Assembly: GCA_023461435.1 (NCBI GenBank)
Contig: JAEYLC010000036.1
Coordinates: 1-31,223 of the forward strand
DNA length: 31,223 bases
Direction: 5' to 3'
Source of the DNA: Bacillota bacterium
Lineage (GTDB): Bacteria; Bacillota; Clostridia; Christensenellales; SZUA-584
The notes beneath the pieces were generated by a model. That model was not told the DNA's origin. It did not search any database and was given only the letters and a program-made list of their open reading frames with translations. This document shows, one piece after another, positions 1 through 7,645 of the stretch (positions within the stretch are counted from its first letter, which is position 1; each line of letters starts with the position of its first letter). Made by a program: the position numbers and the translations under genes.

Positions 1-197
1 ATCTTTTGTTTAGATAATATGTGCTTTTAAAACGGTATTATACCAGCATAAAATGATGGTAAGTCATGCAAATCGCCCATTTTTATAATATGGTGATTAT
101 AGGACAAGGCAAAAGTGTTGTCAAGAAGTATAGATATATTAATAACGAAGCAGAATTGTATAAAACAGATTTTGAGATCATCAAAAAATGTTTGGTT

Positions 198-227
198 TTG
201 CTAATTTATCATCCCTTATGCTATACT
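198..227 (+). promoter_or_regulatory. Probable sigma-A promoter of serC
   Basis: TTGCTA at 198-203 and TATACT at 222-227 are separated by 18 bases. TG one base before the -10 makes it an extended -10 promoter. Transcription would start near 234, giving a leader of about 130 bases before serC. That leader has a small stem-loop near 252-275 but no T-box or riboswitch signature that I recognise. Bases 1-197 are AT-rich and I see no gene there. Confidence 0.5.
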
Positions 228-362
228 GACTGCATAATTGCATCACAAATGCGCAGCGAGATATCGCTTGCGTTTGCGATTCATGGAGCATATAATGAAG
301 AAAAAGTTCGTTATTTTTTTAACAATGTTATCATAAATCTTTCTATCCATTAGGAGGCTATC

Positions 363-1439
363 ATGAGAGTATTTAATTTTTCCGCAGGCCCCGCGTGCCT
401 GCCCGAAGCTGTTCTGAAGCAGGCGCAGGAAGAGCTTGTTTTCTATGGGAACAGCGGCATGAGCGTGATGGAAATGAGCCATCGAAGCGCCGATTATGAA
501 GCCATCATCGGCAAAGCCGAAAAGGATTTAAGGGAACTGATGGCGATCCCCGAAAATTACAAGGTGCTCTTTTTACAGGGCGGCGCCTCGATGCAGTTTT
601 CCATGGTGCCTATCAATTTAATGACCACTCATAAGCGCGCCTACTATTTAAAAACGGGCATGTTCGCCAAAAAGGCGATCGCGGAAGCGAAAAAGGTGGG
701 CGAGGTCATCATCCCGGTGTCTTCGGAAGACCTGACATTTTCGTATATCCCCGAAACGACACCGGATATGTTTGAGCAGAGCGCGGACTATGTGCACATC
801 ACGTCCAACAACACGATTTACGGCACGCGCTTTACGAAGCTGCCCGATACGAACGGATTGCCGATAGTGAGCGACATGAGCTCTATGATACTTTCGGAAA
901 CGGTGAATGTGAGCGGCTACGGCCTCATCTATGCGGGCGCTCAGAAAAATATCGGCCCCGCGGGTGTGACCGTGGTGATCGTGCGCGAAGATCTCTTGGG
1001 CAAAGCGCCCGCGAACACGCCGTCGATGCTCGATTACAAGATCATGGCGGACAATGATTCGATGTACAACACGCCCCCGACATATGGCATTTACATCGCG
1101 GGGCTCGTGTTTGCGCATTTATTGAAGGAAGGCGGCGTGCCGGCGATGCAGCGGCGCAACGAGGAAAAGGCTGCGCTGCTTTACGATTATCTCGATTCGT
1201 CGTCGCTGTTTAAGCCCACCGCGCAAAAGCCGTTCCGCTCGCTGATGAACGTGACGTTTGTGACGGGCGACGAGGCGCTCGATAAAAAGTTCGTGTCGGA
1301 AGCGAAAGCCCGCGGCATCGTCAACATCAAGGGGCACAGAAGCGTGGGCGGTATGAGAGCCAGCATCTATAACGCGATGCCGATTGAGGGCGTGAAGGCT
1401 TTGGTTGAATTCATGAAGGAATTCGAAAAGAATGCGTAA
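363..1439 (+). CDS. serC: Phosphoserine aminotransferase SerC
   Basis: This PLP-dependent class V aminotransferase converts 3-phosphohydroxypyruvate and glutamate to phosphoserine and 2-oxoglutarate, the second step of cytosolic serine synthesis. The protein has 358 residues, the usual family length, and opens with the typical segment FNFSAGPACLPEAVL. The PLP-binding lysine is K195 in GAQKNIGPAG, and the C-terminal part has the phosphate-binding GHRSVGGMRAS segment. An AGGAGG site ends five bases before the ATG at 363. The next gene, serA, supplies its substrate, so the two form a serine operon. No serB phosphatase lies in the window. Identification is secure. Confidence 0.97.
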   Translation: MRVFNFSAGPACLPEAVLKQAQEELVFYGNSGMSVMEMSHRSADYEAIIGKAEKDLRELMAIPENYKVLFLQGGASMQFSMVPINLMTTHKRAYYLKTGMFAKKAIAEAKKVGEVIIPVSSEDLTFSYIPETTPDMFEQSADYVHITSNNTIYGTRFTKLPDTNGLPIVSDMSSMILSETVNVSGYGLIYAGAQKNIGPAGVTVVIVREDLLGKAPANTPSMLDYKIMADNDSMYNTPPTYGIYIAGLVFAHLLKEGGVPAMQRRNEEKAALLYDYLDSSSLFKPTAQKPFRSLMNVTFVTGDEALDKKFVSEAKARGIVNIKGHRSVGGMRASIYNAMPIEGVKALVEFMKEFEKNA

Positions 1440-1465
1440 ATGAAAGCTTGAAGGAGCTAAAATAT

Positions 1466-2635
1466 ATGTTTAAAATCAAAAAACTCAATTCGATATCGAA
1501 TGTGGTCTACGATTATTTGCCTAAGGAAAATTATGCGATCAGCGAAGACTTGACCGACTATGACGCGATACTCGTCAGATCCGCCAAATGCCACGATCTT
1601 GAGATGCCTGAAAACGTGCTCGCGATTGCGCGGGCGGGTGCGGGCGTCAACAACATACCGGTTGACGAATGCGCGAAAAAGGGCATTGTGGTGTTCAATA
1701 CGCCGGGCGCCAACGCCAACGGCGTGAAAGAGCTCGTGCTGGCGGGCATGTTGCTCGCGAGCCGCCACATCATTGAAGCCAGCCAATGGGCCAAATCGCT
1801 CAAAGGCAAGGGCGACGAGGTGCTGCCGCTCGTGGAAAAAGGAAAGAACCAGTTTGTCGGGCCCGAAATTGAGGGCAAGACGCTCGGCGTGATCGGGCTT
1901 GGCGCGATCGGCGTGATGGTGGCCAATGCGGCAAGGTCACTCGGGATGCACGTGATCGGCTACGATCCGTACATATCGATCGAGTCCGCGTGGGGCCTTG
2001 ATCACGACGTGCAGCGCGCGATCAGTCTCGACAGCGTGCTTTACAATGCGGATTATATCACGCTGCATATTCCGCTCATGGATCAGACAAAGAGCTTTTT
2101 GGGGTCTGCGGAGATTGCCAAGATGAAGCAGAACGCGATTCTGCTGAACTTCGCGAGAAACGGGCTGATCGATTACGACGCGCTGTATGACGCGCTCGAT
2201 AACCACAAGATCACATGCTATGTGACGGATTTCCCGAACGACAAGCTTTTAACGTATGACAACGTGATCAGCATACCGCATCTTGGTGCATCCACACCCG
2301 AATCCGAGGAAAACTGCGCCGTGATGGCGGCGACGGAATTAAGGGATTACCTCGAAATGGGCAAGATTGTCAACTCTGTAAATTTGCCGAACGCGGTGCT
2401 GCCGTTCACGGGCAACTTCCGCGTGGCGGTGATCCACAGCAACGTGACCGGCATGGTCGGACAGATCACCGCGCTGCTCGCCGAATCGGGCGCGAACATC
2501 ACGGACATGGTCAACAAATCCAAGGGAGAAATCGCTTACACCGTGATTAACCTTGACGAGAATGTGGATAATAAAACCATCGAAAAGATCAAGGCTGTGG
2601 GCAGCGTGATCCGCGTCAGAACATTCGAAAAATAA
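1466..2635 (+). CDS. serA: D-3-phosphoglycerate dehydrogenase SerA, short ACT-type
   Basis: This enzyme oxidises 3-phosphoglycerate to 3-phosphohydroxypyruvate with NAD+, the first committed step of serine synthesis. I chose ATG 1466 because AAGGAGCT at 1451-1458 is well spaced for it; a TTG at 1448 in the same frame has no such site. The protein then has 389 residues. Features are the nucleotide-binding GLGAIG at 144-149, catalytic Arg231 (FARNG), His272 (IPHLGAST), and a C-terminal ACT domain from about residue 320, where serine feedback would act. At the usual catalytic Glu position (VFPTEP in E. coli) the sequence reads DFPNDK, so Asp replaces Glu; I believe this form is common in clostridial SerA proteins. 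It lies 26 bases after serC. Confidence 0.95.
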   Translation: MFKIKKLNSISNVVYDYLPKENYAISEDLTDYDAILVRSAKCHDLEMPENVLAIARAGAGVNNIPVDECAKKGIVVFNTPGANANGVKELVLAGMLLASRHIIEASQWAKSLKGKGDEVLPLVEKGKNQFVGPEIEGKTLGVIGLGAIGVMVANAARSLGMHVIGYDPYISIESAWGLDHDVQRAISLDSVLYNADYITLHIPLMDQTKSFLGSAEIAKMKQNAILLNFARNGLIDYDALYDALDNHKITCYVTDFPNDKLLTYDNVISIPHLGASTPESEENCAVMAATELRDYLEMGKIVNSVNLPNAVLPFTGNFRVAVIHSNVTGMVGQITALLAESGANITDMVNKSKGEIAYTVINLDENVDNKTIEKIKAVGSVIRVRTFEK

Positions 2636-2664
2636 TAAACAGAAGAACAGAAGAAGAGGTATTC

Positions 2665-3168
2665 ATGGTCATCATTGAAATGGCGGACGGAAAAAAGATT
2701 ACGGTCGAGATGCTTCCTGAGCACGCGCCGAACACGGTGAAGAACTTTAAGAGTCTTGTAAGCCAAGGGTTTTACGACGGGCTCATTTTTCACCGCGTGA
2801 TCAGCGGGTTTATGATTCAGGGCGGGTGCCCCAAAGGAAGCGGCACGGGCGGCCCCGGTTATGCGATAAAGGGCGAGTTTGCGGGCAACGGGGTTGATAA
2901 CAGCTTAAGCCACAAGCGCGGCGTGATATCGATGGCGCGTTCGGCGGCGATGAATTCGGCGGGGAGCCAGTTCTTCATCTGCCATGAGGACGCGGTGTTC
3001 CTTGATAAGCAGTACGCGGCGTTTGGCCGTGTGGTGGACGGCATGGACGTGGTGGACGCGATCGCGGCGACCGAGACGAACGCCTCCGACAGGCCATTAA
3101 CGCCTCAGGTGATAAAGAGCGTGACGCTCACCGGGGACGAGACGGTGGAAGAGCCCGAGAAGATGTAA
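2665..3168 (+). CDS. Cyclophilin-type peptidyl-prolyl isomerase
   Basis: This is a 167-residue single-domain cyclophilin that should catalyse cis-trans isomerisation of prolyl bonds during folding. The catalytic FHRVISGFMIQGG and the SAGSQFFI binding-pocket segment are intact. There is no signal peptide, so it is cytosolic (PpiB-like). AGAGGT lies just upstream of ATG 2665. It follows serA by 29 bases and is probably cotranscribed with serCA, with no obvious functional link. A GC-rich stem-loop follows the stop. Confidence 0.93.
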   Translation: MVIIEMADGKKITVEMLPEHAPNTVKNFKSLVSQGFYDGLIFHRVISGFMIQGGCPKGSGTGGPGYAIKGEFAGNGVDNSLSHKRGVISMARSAAMNSAGSQFFICHEDAVFLDKQYAAFGRVVDGMDVVDAIAATETNASDRPLTPQVIKSVTLTGDETVEEPEKM

Positions 3169-3184
3169 AGAAAAATCGTTGACA

Positions 3185-3228
3185 AGGGAGTGTGGGGCCG
3201 ATTACGGAGCCCATGCTCCCTGTTTATT
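3185..3228 (+). terminator. Hairpin after the cyclophilin gene, likely terminator
   Basis: AGGGAG (3185-3190) pairs with CTCCCT (3216-3221), and inside it GGGC (3195-3198) pairs with GCCC (3209-3212). A modest T-rich tail, GTTTATTT, follows. It would close the serC-serA-cyclophilin transcript. Confidence 0.5.
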
Positions 3229-3306
3229 TCCTCACGAAATTGCACGGAACAAATTGGTGTCCGTTTAAGTCATACGTTTAGCGGATAAAACGAAAGGAGC
3301 CATGAA

Positions 3307-3771
3307 ATGAAGCCAATCATAGGAGTTTTCTTAGTAGCTGCATTGCTGATAACGCTTGCCGCTTGCGCGCCAAAAATCAGAGTGGACAGTCTTGAAGAAA
3401 CGGAATATACAAACCTGGAGGATACGGGTATTGTGATGAGTGTGGCGGATGAATCGGTGACCACAGACACACCGTCGCTGACAATTGAATATACCAACCA
3501 AACGGATGTTGAGTATGTGTACGGCTTAGAGCCGCACCTCGAAATTCAAAAAGAGGGGATATGGTACGTTATACCCCTCAGGGAAGATGCTGCTTGGAAC
3601 GATATAGGGCTCATACTGCCGCCGGATGGCACAAGCGAAGAGGATTTTTCTCTGGAGTATTTCTATGAAGGGTTGATACCCGGCCATTACCGTGTGATTA
3701 AGACCCTGTATGCGGACGGTAACGGTGTCACAGCGGCTGCCGAGTTTGATATAGCCGAAAGTAATAATTAG
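3307..3771 (+). CDS. Small secreted lipoprotein with Ig-like domain
   Basis: The protein has 154 residues. The N-terminus is a lipoprotein signal with lipobox LAAC and Cys20 as lipidation site, so the mature protein should be membrane-anchored outside the cell. The body, residues ~45-150, is beta-rich with Y/W-rich strands (IEYTNQTDVEYVYG, EGIWYVIPL, GHYRVIKTLY). It resembles the bacterial Ig-like domain (Big_14 type) seen in small Bacillota lipoproteins; that assignment is from memory of the pattern. AAAGGAG ends six bases before ATG 3307. It stands alone, between a terminator-like hairpin and a convergent gene. No specific function can be given. Confidence 0.8.
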   Translation: MKPIIGVFLVAALLITLAACAPKIRVDSLEETEYTNLEDTGIVMSVADESVTTDTPSLTIEYTNQTDVEYVYGLEPHLEIQKEGIWYVIPLREDAAWNDIGLILPPDGTSEEDFSLEYFYEGLIPGHYRVIKTLYADGNGVTAAAEFDIAESNN

Positions 3772-3793
3772 AATTTTATTTATATAAATAAAC

Positions 3794-3827
3794 AGATTCT
3801 TCAGTCGCTTCGCTCCATCAGAATGAC
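3794..3827. repeat. Short imperfect palindrome of dispersed-repeat type
   Basis: ATTCTTC at 3797-3803 and CAGAATGAC near 3819-3827 flank a central TCGCTTCGCTCC. The outer ATTCT pairs with AGAAT and the centre can pair in part. Closely similar elements (GATTCTTCGCTTCGCTCAGAATGAC-like) are familiar as dispersed intergenic repeats in several Gram-positive genomes. Only one copy is visible here, so the repeat status is an inference. Confidence 0.4.
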
Positions 3828-3861
3828 CAAAAGAGCTGCTTTTCATGCATCAAAAGACAAT

Positions 3862-3887
3862 GAAAAATTCCCGATAAGATTATCGGG
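3862..3887 (-). terminator. Intrinsic terminator for the minus-strand membrane gene
   Basis: On the minus strand CCCGATA pairs with TATCGGG around a four-base loop (3870-3887), followed by TTTTT at 3868-3864. It lies about 80 bases beyond the stop of the minus-strand gene at 3966-4457. Confidence 0.6.
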
Positions 3888-3965
3888 GATTCGAGACTGT
3901 CAAGTTAAGCGAATAACATTCTCTTTTAGTATTATTTAAATCCATACCTGCGGTGAAAAGCATTA

Positions 3966-4457
3966 TTACATTCCGTTATTCATTTTGTTGAATTGCGCGG
4001 CGAATCGTGCCTGCTGTTTTTTATGCGAGCGTTTGATCACTGCATAATTGATGAGATACAATAAGTCAAAAAAACCAACCGGAATCGCAAAAAGCAATAT
4101 CATTTTACTGACAGTAAACACTTTATCGGCCATAATGATATCTTTTGAGTGCAAGGGATCGGCGTATATCTCAATCACATCGCCCTTATCGTAGAGGGTT
4201 TTGTAATAACCGAGCCGAAACGTATGATCTTCGCCGTTTAACTGATACTGAATATCCGTCCATTCGTCCTCGCGGTTTATGTTAAAGTTATAGTCGGAGA
4301 TGACCGCAGGGACTTTTTCATAACCGCCGACAGAAATAAGATCAACGATTGCCGCGATGCCTGCAGCAAGCAGAATAGCCGCCAGTATGATCGACAGCGT
4401 TTTTACAACGGTTTTGCATTTCTTCAAATCACCGAACAACACAAATGGTATCAGCAT
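3966..4457 (-). CDS. DUF3592-like two-TM membrane protein
   Basis: The protein has 163 residues from ATG 4457 (a TTG at 4463 is possible; an AGG-rich site upstream could serve either). A first membrane helix spans about residues 17-40 (TLSIILAAILLAAGIAAIV) and a second about 118-140 (MILLFAIPVGFFDLLYLINYAVI). Between them is an extracytoplasmic beta-rich loop (DIQYQLNGEDHTF, GDVIEIYADP) typical of DUF3592 proteins, and a basic tail (KRSHKKQ) follows. The function of this family is not known to me. It is transcribed opposite to the lipoprotein gene and in the same direction as ychF, but a terminator separates it from ychF. Confidence 0.65.
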   Translation of the reverse strand: MLIPFVLFGDLKKCKTVVKTLSIILAAILLAAGIAAIVDLISVGGYEKVPAVISDYNFNINREDEWTDIQYQLNGEDHTFRLGYYKTLYDKGDVIEIYADPLHSKDIIMADKVFTVSKMILLFAIPVGFFDLLYLINYAVIKRSHKKQQARFAAQFNKMNNGM

Positions 4458-4632
4458 CCTCAATACCTGCCTATAAAATTTAATAAGATATGCCCAATAT
4501 GGACATATTTATATTAAATATACAACAATATGCCATAATGAGCAAGCCATCCAATATGCTATACAGGCTGCCGATAAAGACACTTTGTGCCATTGCGCTG
4601 AGTAGTAACTTAATAAGAAGGGGTCATGCCGG

Positions 4633-4672
4633 AAAAATTAAAATCTCCAAAGATAATATTATCTTTGGAGAT
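4633..4672 (-). terminator. Perfect 30-bp palindrome, terminator of ychF
   Basis: Bases 4643-4672 form a perfect palindrome with 15-base arms (left arm ATCTCCAAAGATAAT). On the minus strand it is followed by TTTTAATTTTT, which fits an intrinsic terminator about 40 bases after the ychF stop at 4710. The perfect symmetry would also allow it to work in the other direction. Confidence 0.7.
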
Positions 4673-4709
4673 AGAGCCTGACTAAATTAGCTTATTAATG
4701 CGGTCTGCA

Positions 4710-5810
4710 TTATACGTTGAACTTAAACAGCGTCACATCTCCGTCCTGCATCACGTATTCCTTGCCCTCCTGACGCACGAGCCCCTTGGCCTTGGCCGTC
4801 GTCATATCGCCGCACGCTTTTAAGTCGTCAAACGCGACGATTTCCGCGCGGATAAAGCCGCGCTCAAAATCGCTGTGTATCTTGCCTGCCGCACCGGGCG
4901 CCTTGGTGCCGCGCACAATTGTCCACGCGCGCACTTCCTTCTCTCCCGCCGTCAGATAGCTGATGAGATTTAGCAGCTTGTAGCTTTTCTGCACGAGCGC
5001 ATCGAGCCCGCTCTGCTTGATGCCGAGCTCCTCCAAAAACATGTGCCGTTCCTCGGCAGAGAGCGAGGAGAGCTCCTCCTCGAGCTTCGCGCAAATCACC
5101 ATCACCTCGGCGCCCTGCGTTTTGGCTTGCGCCAAAAGAGCGGCCACCTGAGGCTGGGCATATGGGTCGGCGCTCGCGGCGTCTTCTTCCGAGATATTGG
5201 CGGCGTAGAGCATGGGCTTGTCGGTCAGCAAAAACAGCTCGCCGACGAGAGCGCGCTGCGCGTCGTCAAGGTCCATACCCGCCACAAAGATGCCCTTTTC
5301 AAGATTCTCTTTGACAGTTCGGAGTGTGTCGCATTCGATCGCGTATTTCTTATCGCCTGATTTGATCATCTTTTCACTGCGCATGAGCCGTTTTTCCACC
5401 GTCTCGATGTCGGCGAATATCAGCTCGAGATTAATGGTCTCGGCGTCGCGCGCGCTGCCGATGCTGCCGTCCACATGCGTCACGTCGTCGTTCTCGAAGC
5501 AGCGCACCACGTGCAGTATCGCATCCACCTCGCGGATATGCGCGAGGAACTTGTTGCCGAGGCCTTCGCCGCGGCTCGCGCCCTTCACGAGCCCCGCGAT
5601 ATCCACAAACTCAATCACCGCGGGTGTGAACTTGGCCGGATGATAGAGCTCAGCCAGGAAGTCCATGCGCTTATCCGGCACCGAGACGACGCCCACATTG
5701 GGGTCGATCGTGCAGAACGAATAGTTTTCGCTCGCGGCGCCCGCGCCGGTCAGCGCGTTGAACAGCGAAGATTTGCCCACGTTGGGCAGCCCGACAATAC
5801 CGAGTTTCAT
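4710..5810 (-). CDS. ychF: Redox-regulated ATPase YchF (OLA1 family)
   Basis: YchF is a universally conserved Obg-related P-loop NTPase that prefers ATP and associates with ribosomes. It has been linked to stress and translation-initiation control in other bacteria. ATG 5810 is preferred over the upstream TTG at 5825, because GAGGT sits four bases before it and MKLGIVGLPNVGKSS is the canonical N-terminus. The product has 366 residues. Walker A is GLPNVGKS (7-14), the G3 DxxG is DIAG, and the NKxD position reads NISE, the Glu-containing form that gives ATP preference. The C-terminal TGS-like domain ends in the family's typical KEYVMQDGDVTLFKFNV. It is monocistronic by context. Confidence 0.96.
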   Translation of the reverse strand: MKLGIVGLPNVGKSSLFNALTGAGAASENYSFCTIDPNVGVVSVPDKRMDFLAELYHPAKFTPAVIEFVDIAGLVKGASRGEGLGNKFLAHIREVDAILHVVRCFENDDVTHVDGSIGSARDAETINLELIFADIETVEKRLMRSEKMIKSGDKKYAIECDTLRTVKENLEKGIFVAGMDLDDAQRALVGELFLLTDKPMLYAANISEEDAASADPYAQPQVAALLAQAKTQGAEVMVICAKLEEELSSLSAEERHMFLEELGIKQSGLDALVQKSYKLLNLISYLTAGEKEVRAWTIVRGTKAPGAAGKIHSDFERGFIRAEIVAFDDLKACGDMTTAKAKGLVRQEGKEYVMQDGDVTLFKFNV

Positions 5811-5839
5811 AAATACCTCATTCAATTATTATTCACGTC

Positions 5840-5868
5840 ATTATAGCGCGCGAAGGGTGCAAAAGCAA
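5840..5868 (-). promoter_or_regulatory. Promoter of ychF
   Basis: On the minus strand a perfect TATAAT (5845-5840) is preceded 17 bases upstream by TTGCTT (5868-5863). Transcription would start near 5833, giving a leader of about 23 bases that carries the GAGGT site. Confidence 0.6.
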
Positions 5869-5940
5869 CAACAGGCATAGTGTGAAGCAAACCAAAAGCC
5901 GCTATCATTATCGACTTTTCACTTTTGCCACTCTCGCTGA

Positions 5941-5961
5941 TCAGGCTGCAGTGCAGCCTGA
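5941..5961. promoter_or_regulatory. 21-bp perfect palindrome next to the araC-type promoter
   Basis: TCAGGCTGCA and its reverse complement TGCAGCCTGA flank a single central G. The palindrome ends one base before the -35 hexamer of the promoter at 5963-5991. It has no T-tract on the plus strand, so an operator is more likely than a terminator. The binding protein is unknown; autoregulation by the adjacent regulator is one option. Confidence 0.5.
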
Positions 5962-5962
5962 A

Positions 5963-5991
5963 TTGACAGCCGGTTTTGCGTATCAGATAAT
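5963..5991 (+). promoter_or_regulatory. Strong promoter of the AraC-type gene
   Basis: A perfect TTGACA (5963-5968) and GATAAT (5986-5991) are separated by exactly 17 bases. Transcription would start near 5998, giving a ~24-base leader to the TTG start at 6022. Confidence 0.75.
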
Positions 5992-6021
5992 GATGTCAGC
6001 ACGATGAGTCGGAGGGCAACT

Positions 6022-6789
6022 TTGAACGTTATTTTTTCATACGAAGACGGTCTCGGCGCGGTCTCAGATGCGTTAAAAGCCAGCACCCACAGGCACTGGA
6101 TGCTTCAGCTGTTTTTAAGCGCCGAAGCGTTTCTCGATATTTCCATGGAGGGAAAAAGCGTTAACTGCGCGGGCATTGTCGTCGATATGGATACGGTGCA
6201 TCAGTTCGGCACGGGCGGCCGGGTTCATTTCACGATGCTGATCAACCCCGTTTCACGGCTTGGCAGGCAACTGCACGCTCATTATATAAACGGGCGGCTT
6301 TTTTATGTGCTGCCGGAGGATATCGTGGAGGAGCTGCAAAACCGTCTCGGCGGACTGACCCGACATGTGGCGGAGGATGCTCTTGGGGTTTTCATTGCTG
6401 AAATTCATCGGTTTTTTAACGCCGCCGCACCTGCGCCGCAATTCGACGAAAGGGTGGAAAGCGTGCTCAAGCTCGTTCAGGAATGTGCGTGTGAGGAAAA
6501 GCATCGGATGGAGAATCTGGCGCAGGCCGTCCATCTGTCGCCGAGCCGGCTCGCGCATCTCTTTAAATCGGAAACGCGCGTGCCGCTCAAAAGCTATTTG
6601 GTGCTGCACGAGCTGCAAAAGGCCTACGCGGTACTGGCTGAGGGCGGCAGCGTAACGGATGCGGCCATGGCGGCGGGCTTCGACTCCCCGTCGCACCTCG
6701 CGTACACAAACAGGAAAATGACCGGCATGTCCGCGAGCGGTATCATCAGGGACAGCGAGTTTTTGAAAGTCGGTCTGCGGCCGGAATGA
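6022..6789 (+). CDS. AraC-family transcriptional regulator
   Basis: This is a predicted DNA-binding regulator of 255 residues. I place the start at TTG 6022 because GGAGGG (6011-6016) is six bases upstream; an in-frame ATG at 6004 overlaps that site and lacks its own. The N-terminal ~135 residues look like the divergent cupin-type sensing domain seen in this family (HRHWMLQLFLS). The C-terminal ~95 residues carry two helix-turn-helix units: MENLAQAVHLSPSRLAHLFKSET and SVTDAAMAAGFDSPSHLAYTNRKMTG. The inducer and targets are unknown. It is followed after 28 bases by the transglutaminase-like gene, so the two are probably cotranscribed. A perfect palindrome lies just upstream of its promoter. 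Confidence 0.88.
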   Translation: MNVIFSYEDGLGAVSDALKASTHRHWMLQLFLSAEAFLDISMEGKSVNCAGIVVDMDTVHQFGTGGRVHFTMLINPVSRLGRQLHAHYINGRLFYVLPEDIVEELQNRLGGLTRHVAEDALGVFIAEIHRFFNAAAPAPQFDERVESVLKLVQECACEEKHRMENLAQAVHLSPSRLAHLFKSETRVPLKSYLVLHELQKAYAVLAEGGSVTDAAMAAGFDSPSHLAYTNRKMTGMSASGIIRDSEFLKVGLRPE

Positions 6790-6817
6790 TAAGGTATAGC
6801 CAAAAGGAGGCGATACC

Positions 6818-7513
6818 ATGACACAATATTTGCAATCCACGCGCATGCTCGACCATGAGCACGAAAAAATCCGTGAGCTGATCCGCAGCAAAAGCTGGTG
6901 CAAGCTCGATGAGTTTCGCAGGATTCAGAGCATCTATAACTATGTGCGTGACGAGATACGCTTCGGCTACAACACGGACGACACCATTCCGGCGTCGCGG
7001 GTGCTCAGCGACGGATACGGGCAGTGCAACACCAAAACGACGCTTTTTATGGCGCTGCTCCGCGCGGCGGGCATACCCTGCCGCGCCCACGGCTTCATCA
7101 TCGACAAAGGCTTGCAGAGAGGGGCAATGCCCGAATGGGTTTATAAGCTGTCTCCGAGCGATCTGGTGCACAGCTGGGCGGAGGTCTGTTTCAACGGCGT
7201 CTGGTACGACATGGAAGGGCTCATACTCGACAAGCCGTATCTTTATAAGCTGCAGCAAAAGTTTGCGGATTGCGGCGGCGGCTTCTGCGGCTATGGCGTA
7301 TCGACGGCTGATTTGAAGAATCCGCCGGTCGACTGGAACGCAAACAACACCTATATTCAAAAGGACGGCATCAAACAGGATCTCGGCGTTTACGACAGCC
7401 CCGATGAGCTGTTCGCGCAGCACGCACAGAGGCTCGGCATCATCAAAAAGCTGTTTTACCGGCATATCGCAAGGCACACGATGAACAGGTGCGTCGGCAG
7501 GATACGCGGATAG
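6818..7513 (+). CDS. Transglutaminase-like (cysteine protease fold) protein
   Basis: The protein has 231 residues and no signal peptide or membrane segment. The transglutaminase-like core spans about residues 35-135. The probable catalytic triad is Cys70 (GYGQCNTKT), His118 (LVHSWAEV) and Asp131 (VWYDMEG). Bacterial members are mostly peptidases or amide-processing enzymes rather than cross-linkers; the substrate cannot be read from sequence. AAAGGAGG lies just before ATG 6818. It sits directly behind the AraC-type regulator and may share its transcript. Confidence 0.85.
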   Translation: MTQYLQSTRMLDHEHEKIRELIRSKSWCKLDEFRRIQSIYNYVRDEIRFGYNTDDTIPASRVLSDGYGQCNTKTTLFMALLRAAGIPCRAHGFIIDKGLQRGAMPEWVYKLSPSDLVHSWAEVCFNGVWYDMEGLILDKPYLYKLQQKFADCGGGFCGYGVSTADLKNPPVDWNANNTYIQKDGIKQDLGVYDSPDELFAQHAQRLGIIKKLFYRHIARHTMNRCVGRIRG

Positions 7514-7566
7514 TGGAGAGCTTCAGCCTCGTTTTGCCTTTGATGCCATTCGGTATATTTTTGCGG

Positions 7567-7595
7567 TTGTGAATGCCGGTAATTGGGTGTACAAT
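7567..7595 (+). promoter_or_regulatory. Promoter of the homocysteine cluster
   Basis: TTGTGA (7567-7572) and TACAAT (7590-7595) are spaced by 17 bases. Transcription would start near 7602, leaving a ~44-base leader with a GGGAGG site at 7635-7640. There is no room for a SAM-type riboswitch. Confidence 0.55.
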
Positions 7596-7645
7596 TATCT
7601 ATTATAAATTTTCATGACAGCCGCGGGGCAATTTGGGAGGCAAAC

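Noticed and set aside
66..353. 95-codon open frame upstream of serC
   Set aside because: AT-rich, no ribosome site, no recognisable protein pattern, and it spans the serC promoter.
4490..4681. 63-codon open frame between the membrane gene and ychF
   Set aside because: No ribosome site, no family pattern, and its 3' end is the 30-bp palindromic terminator.
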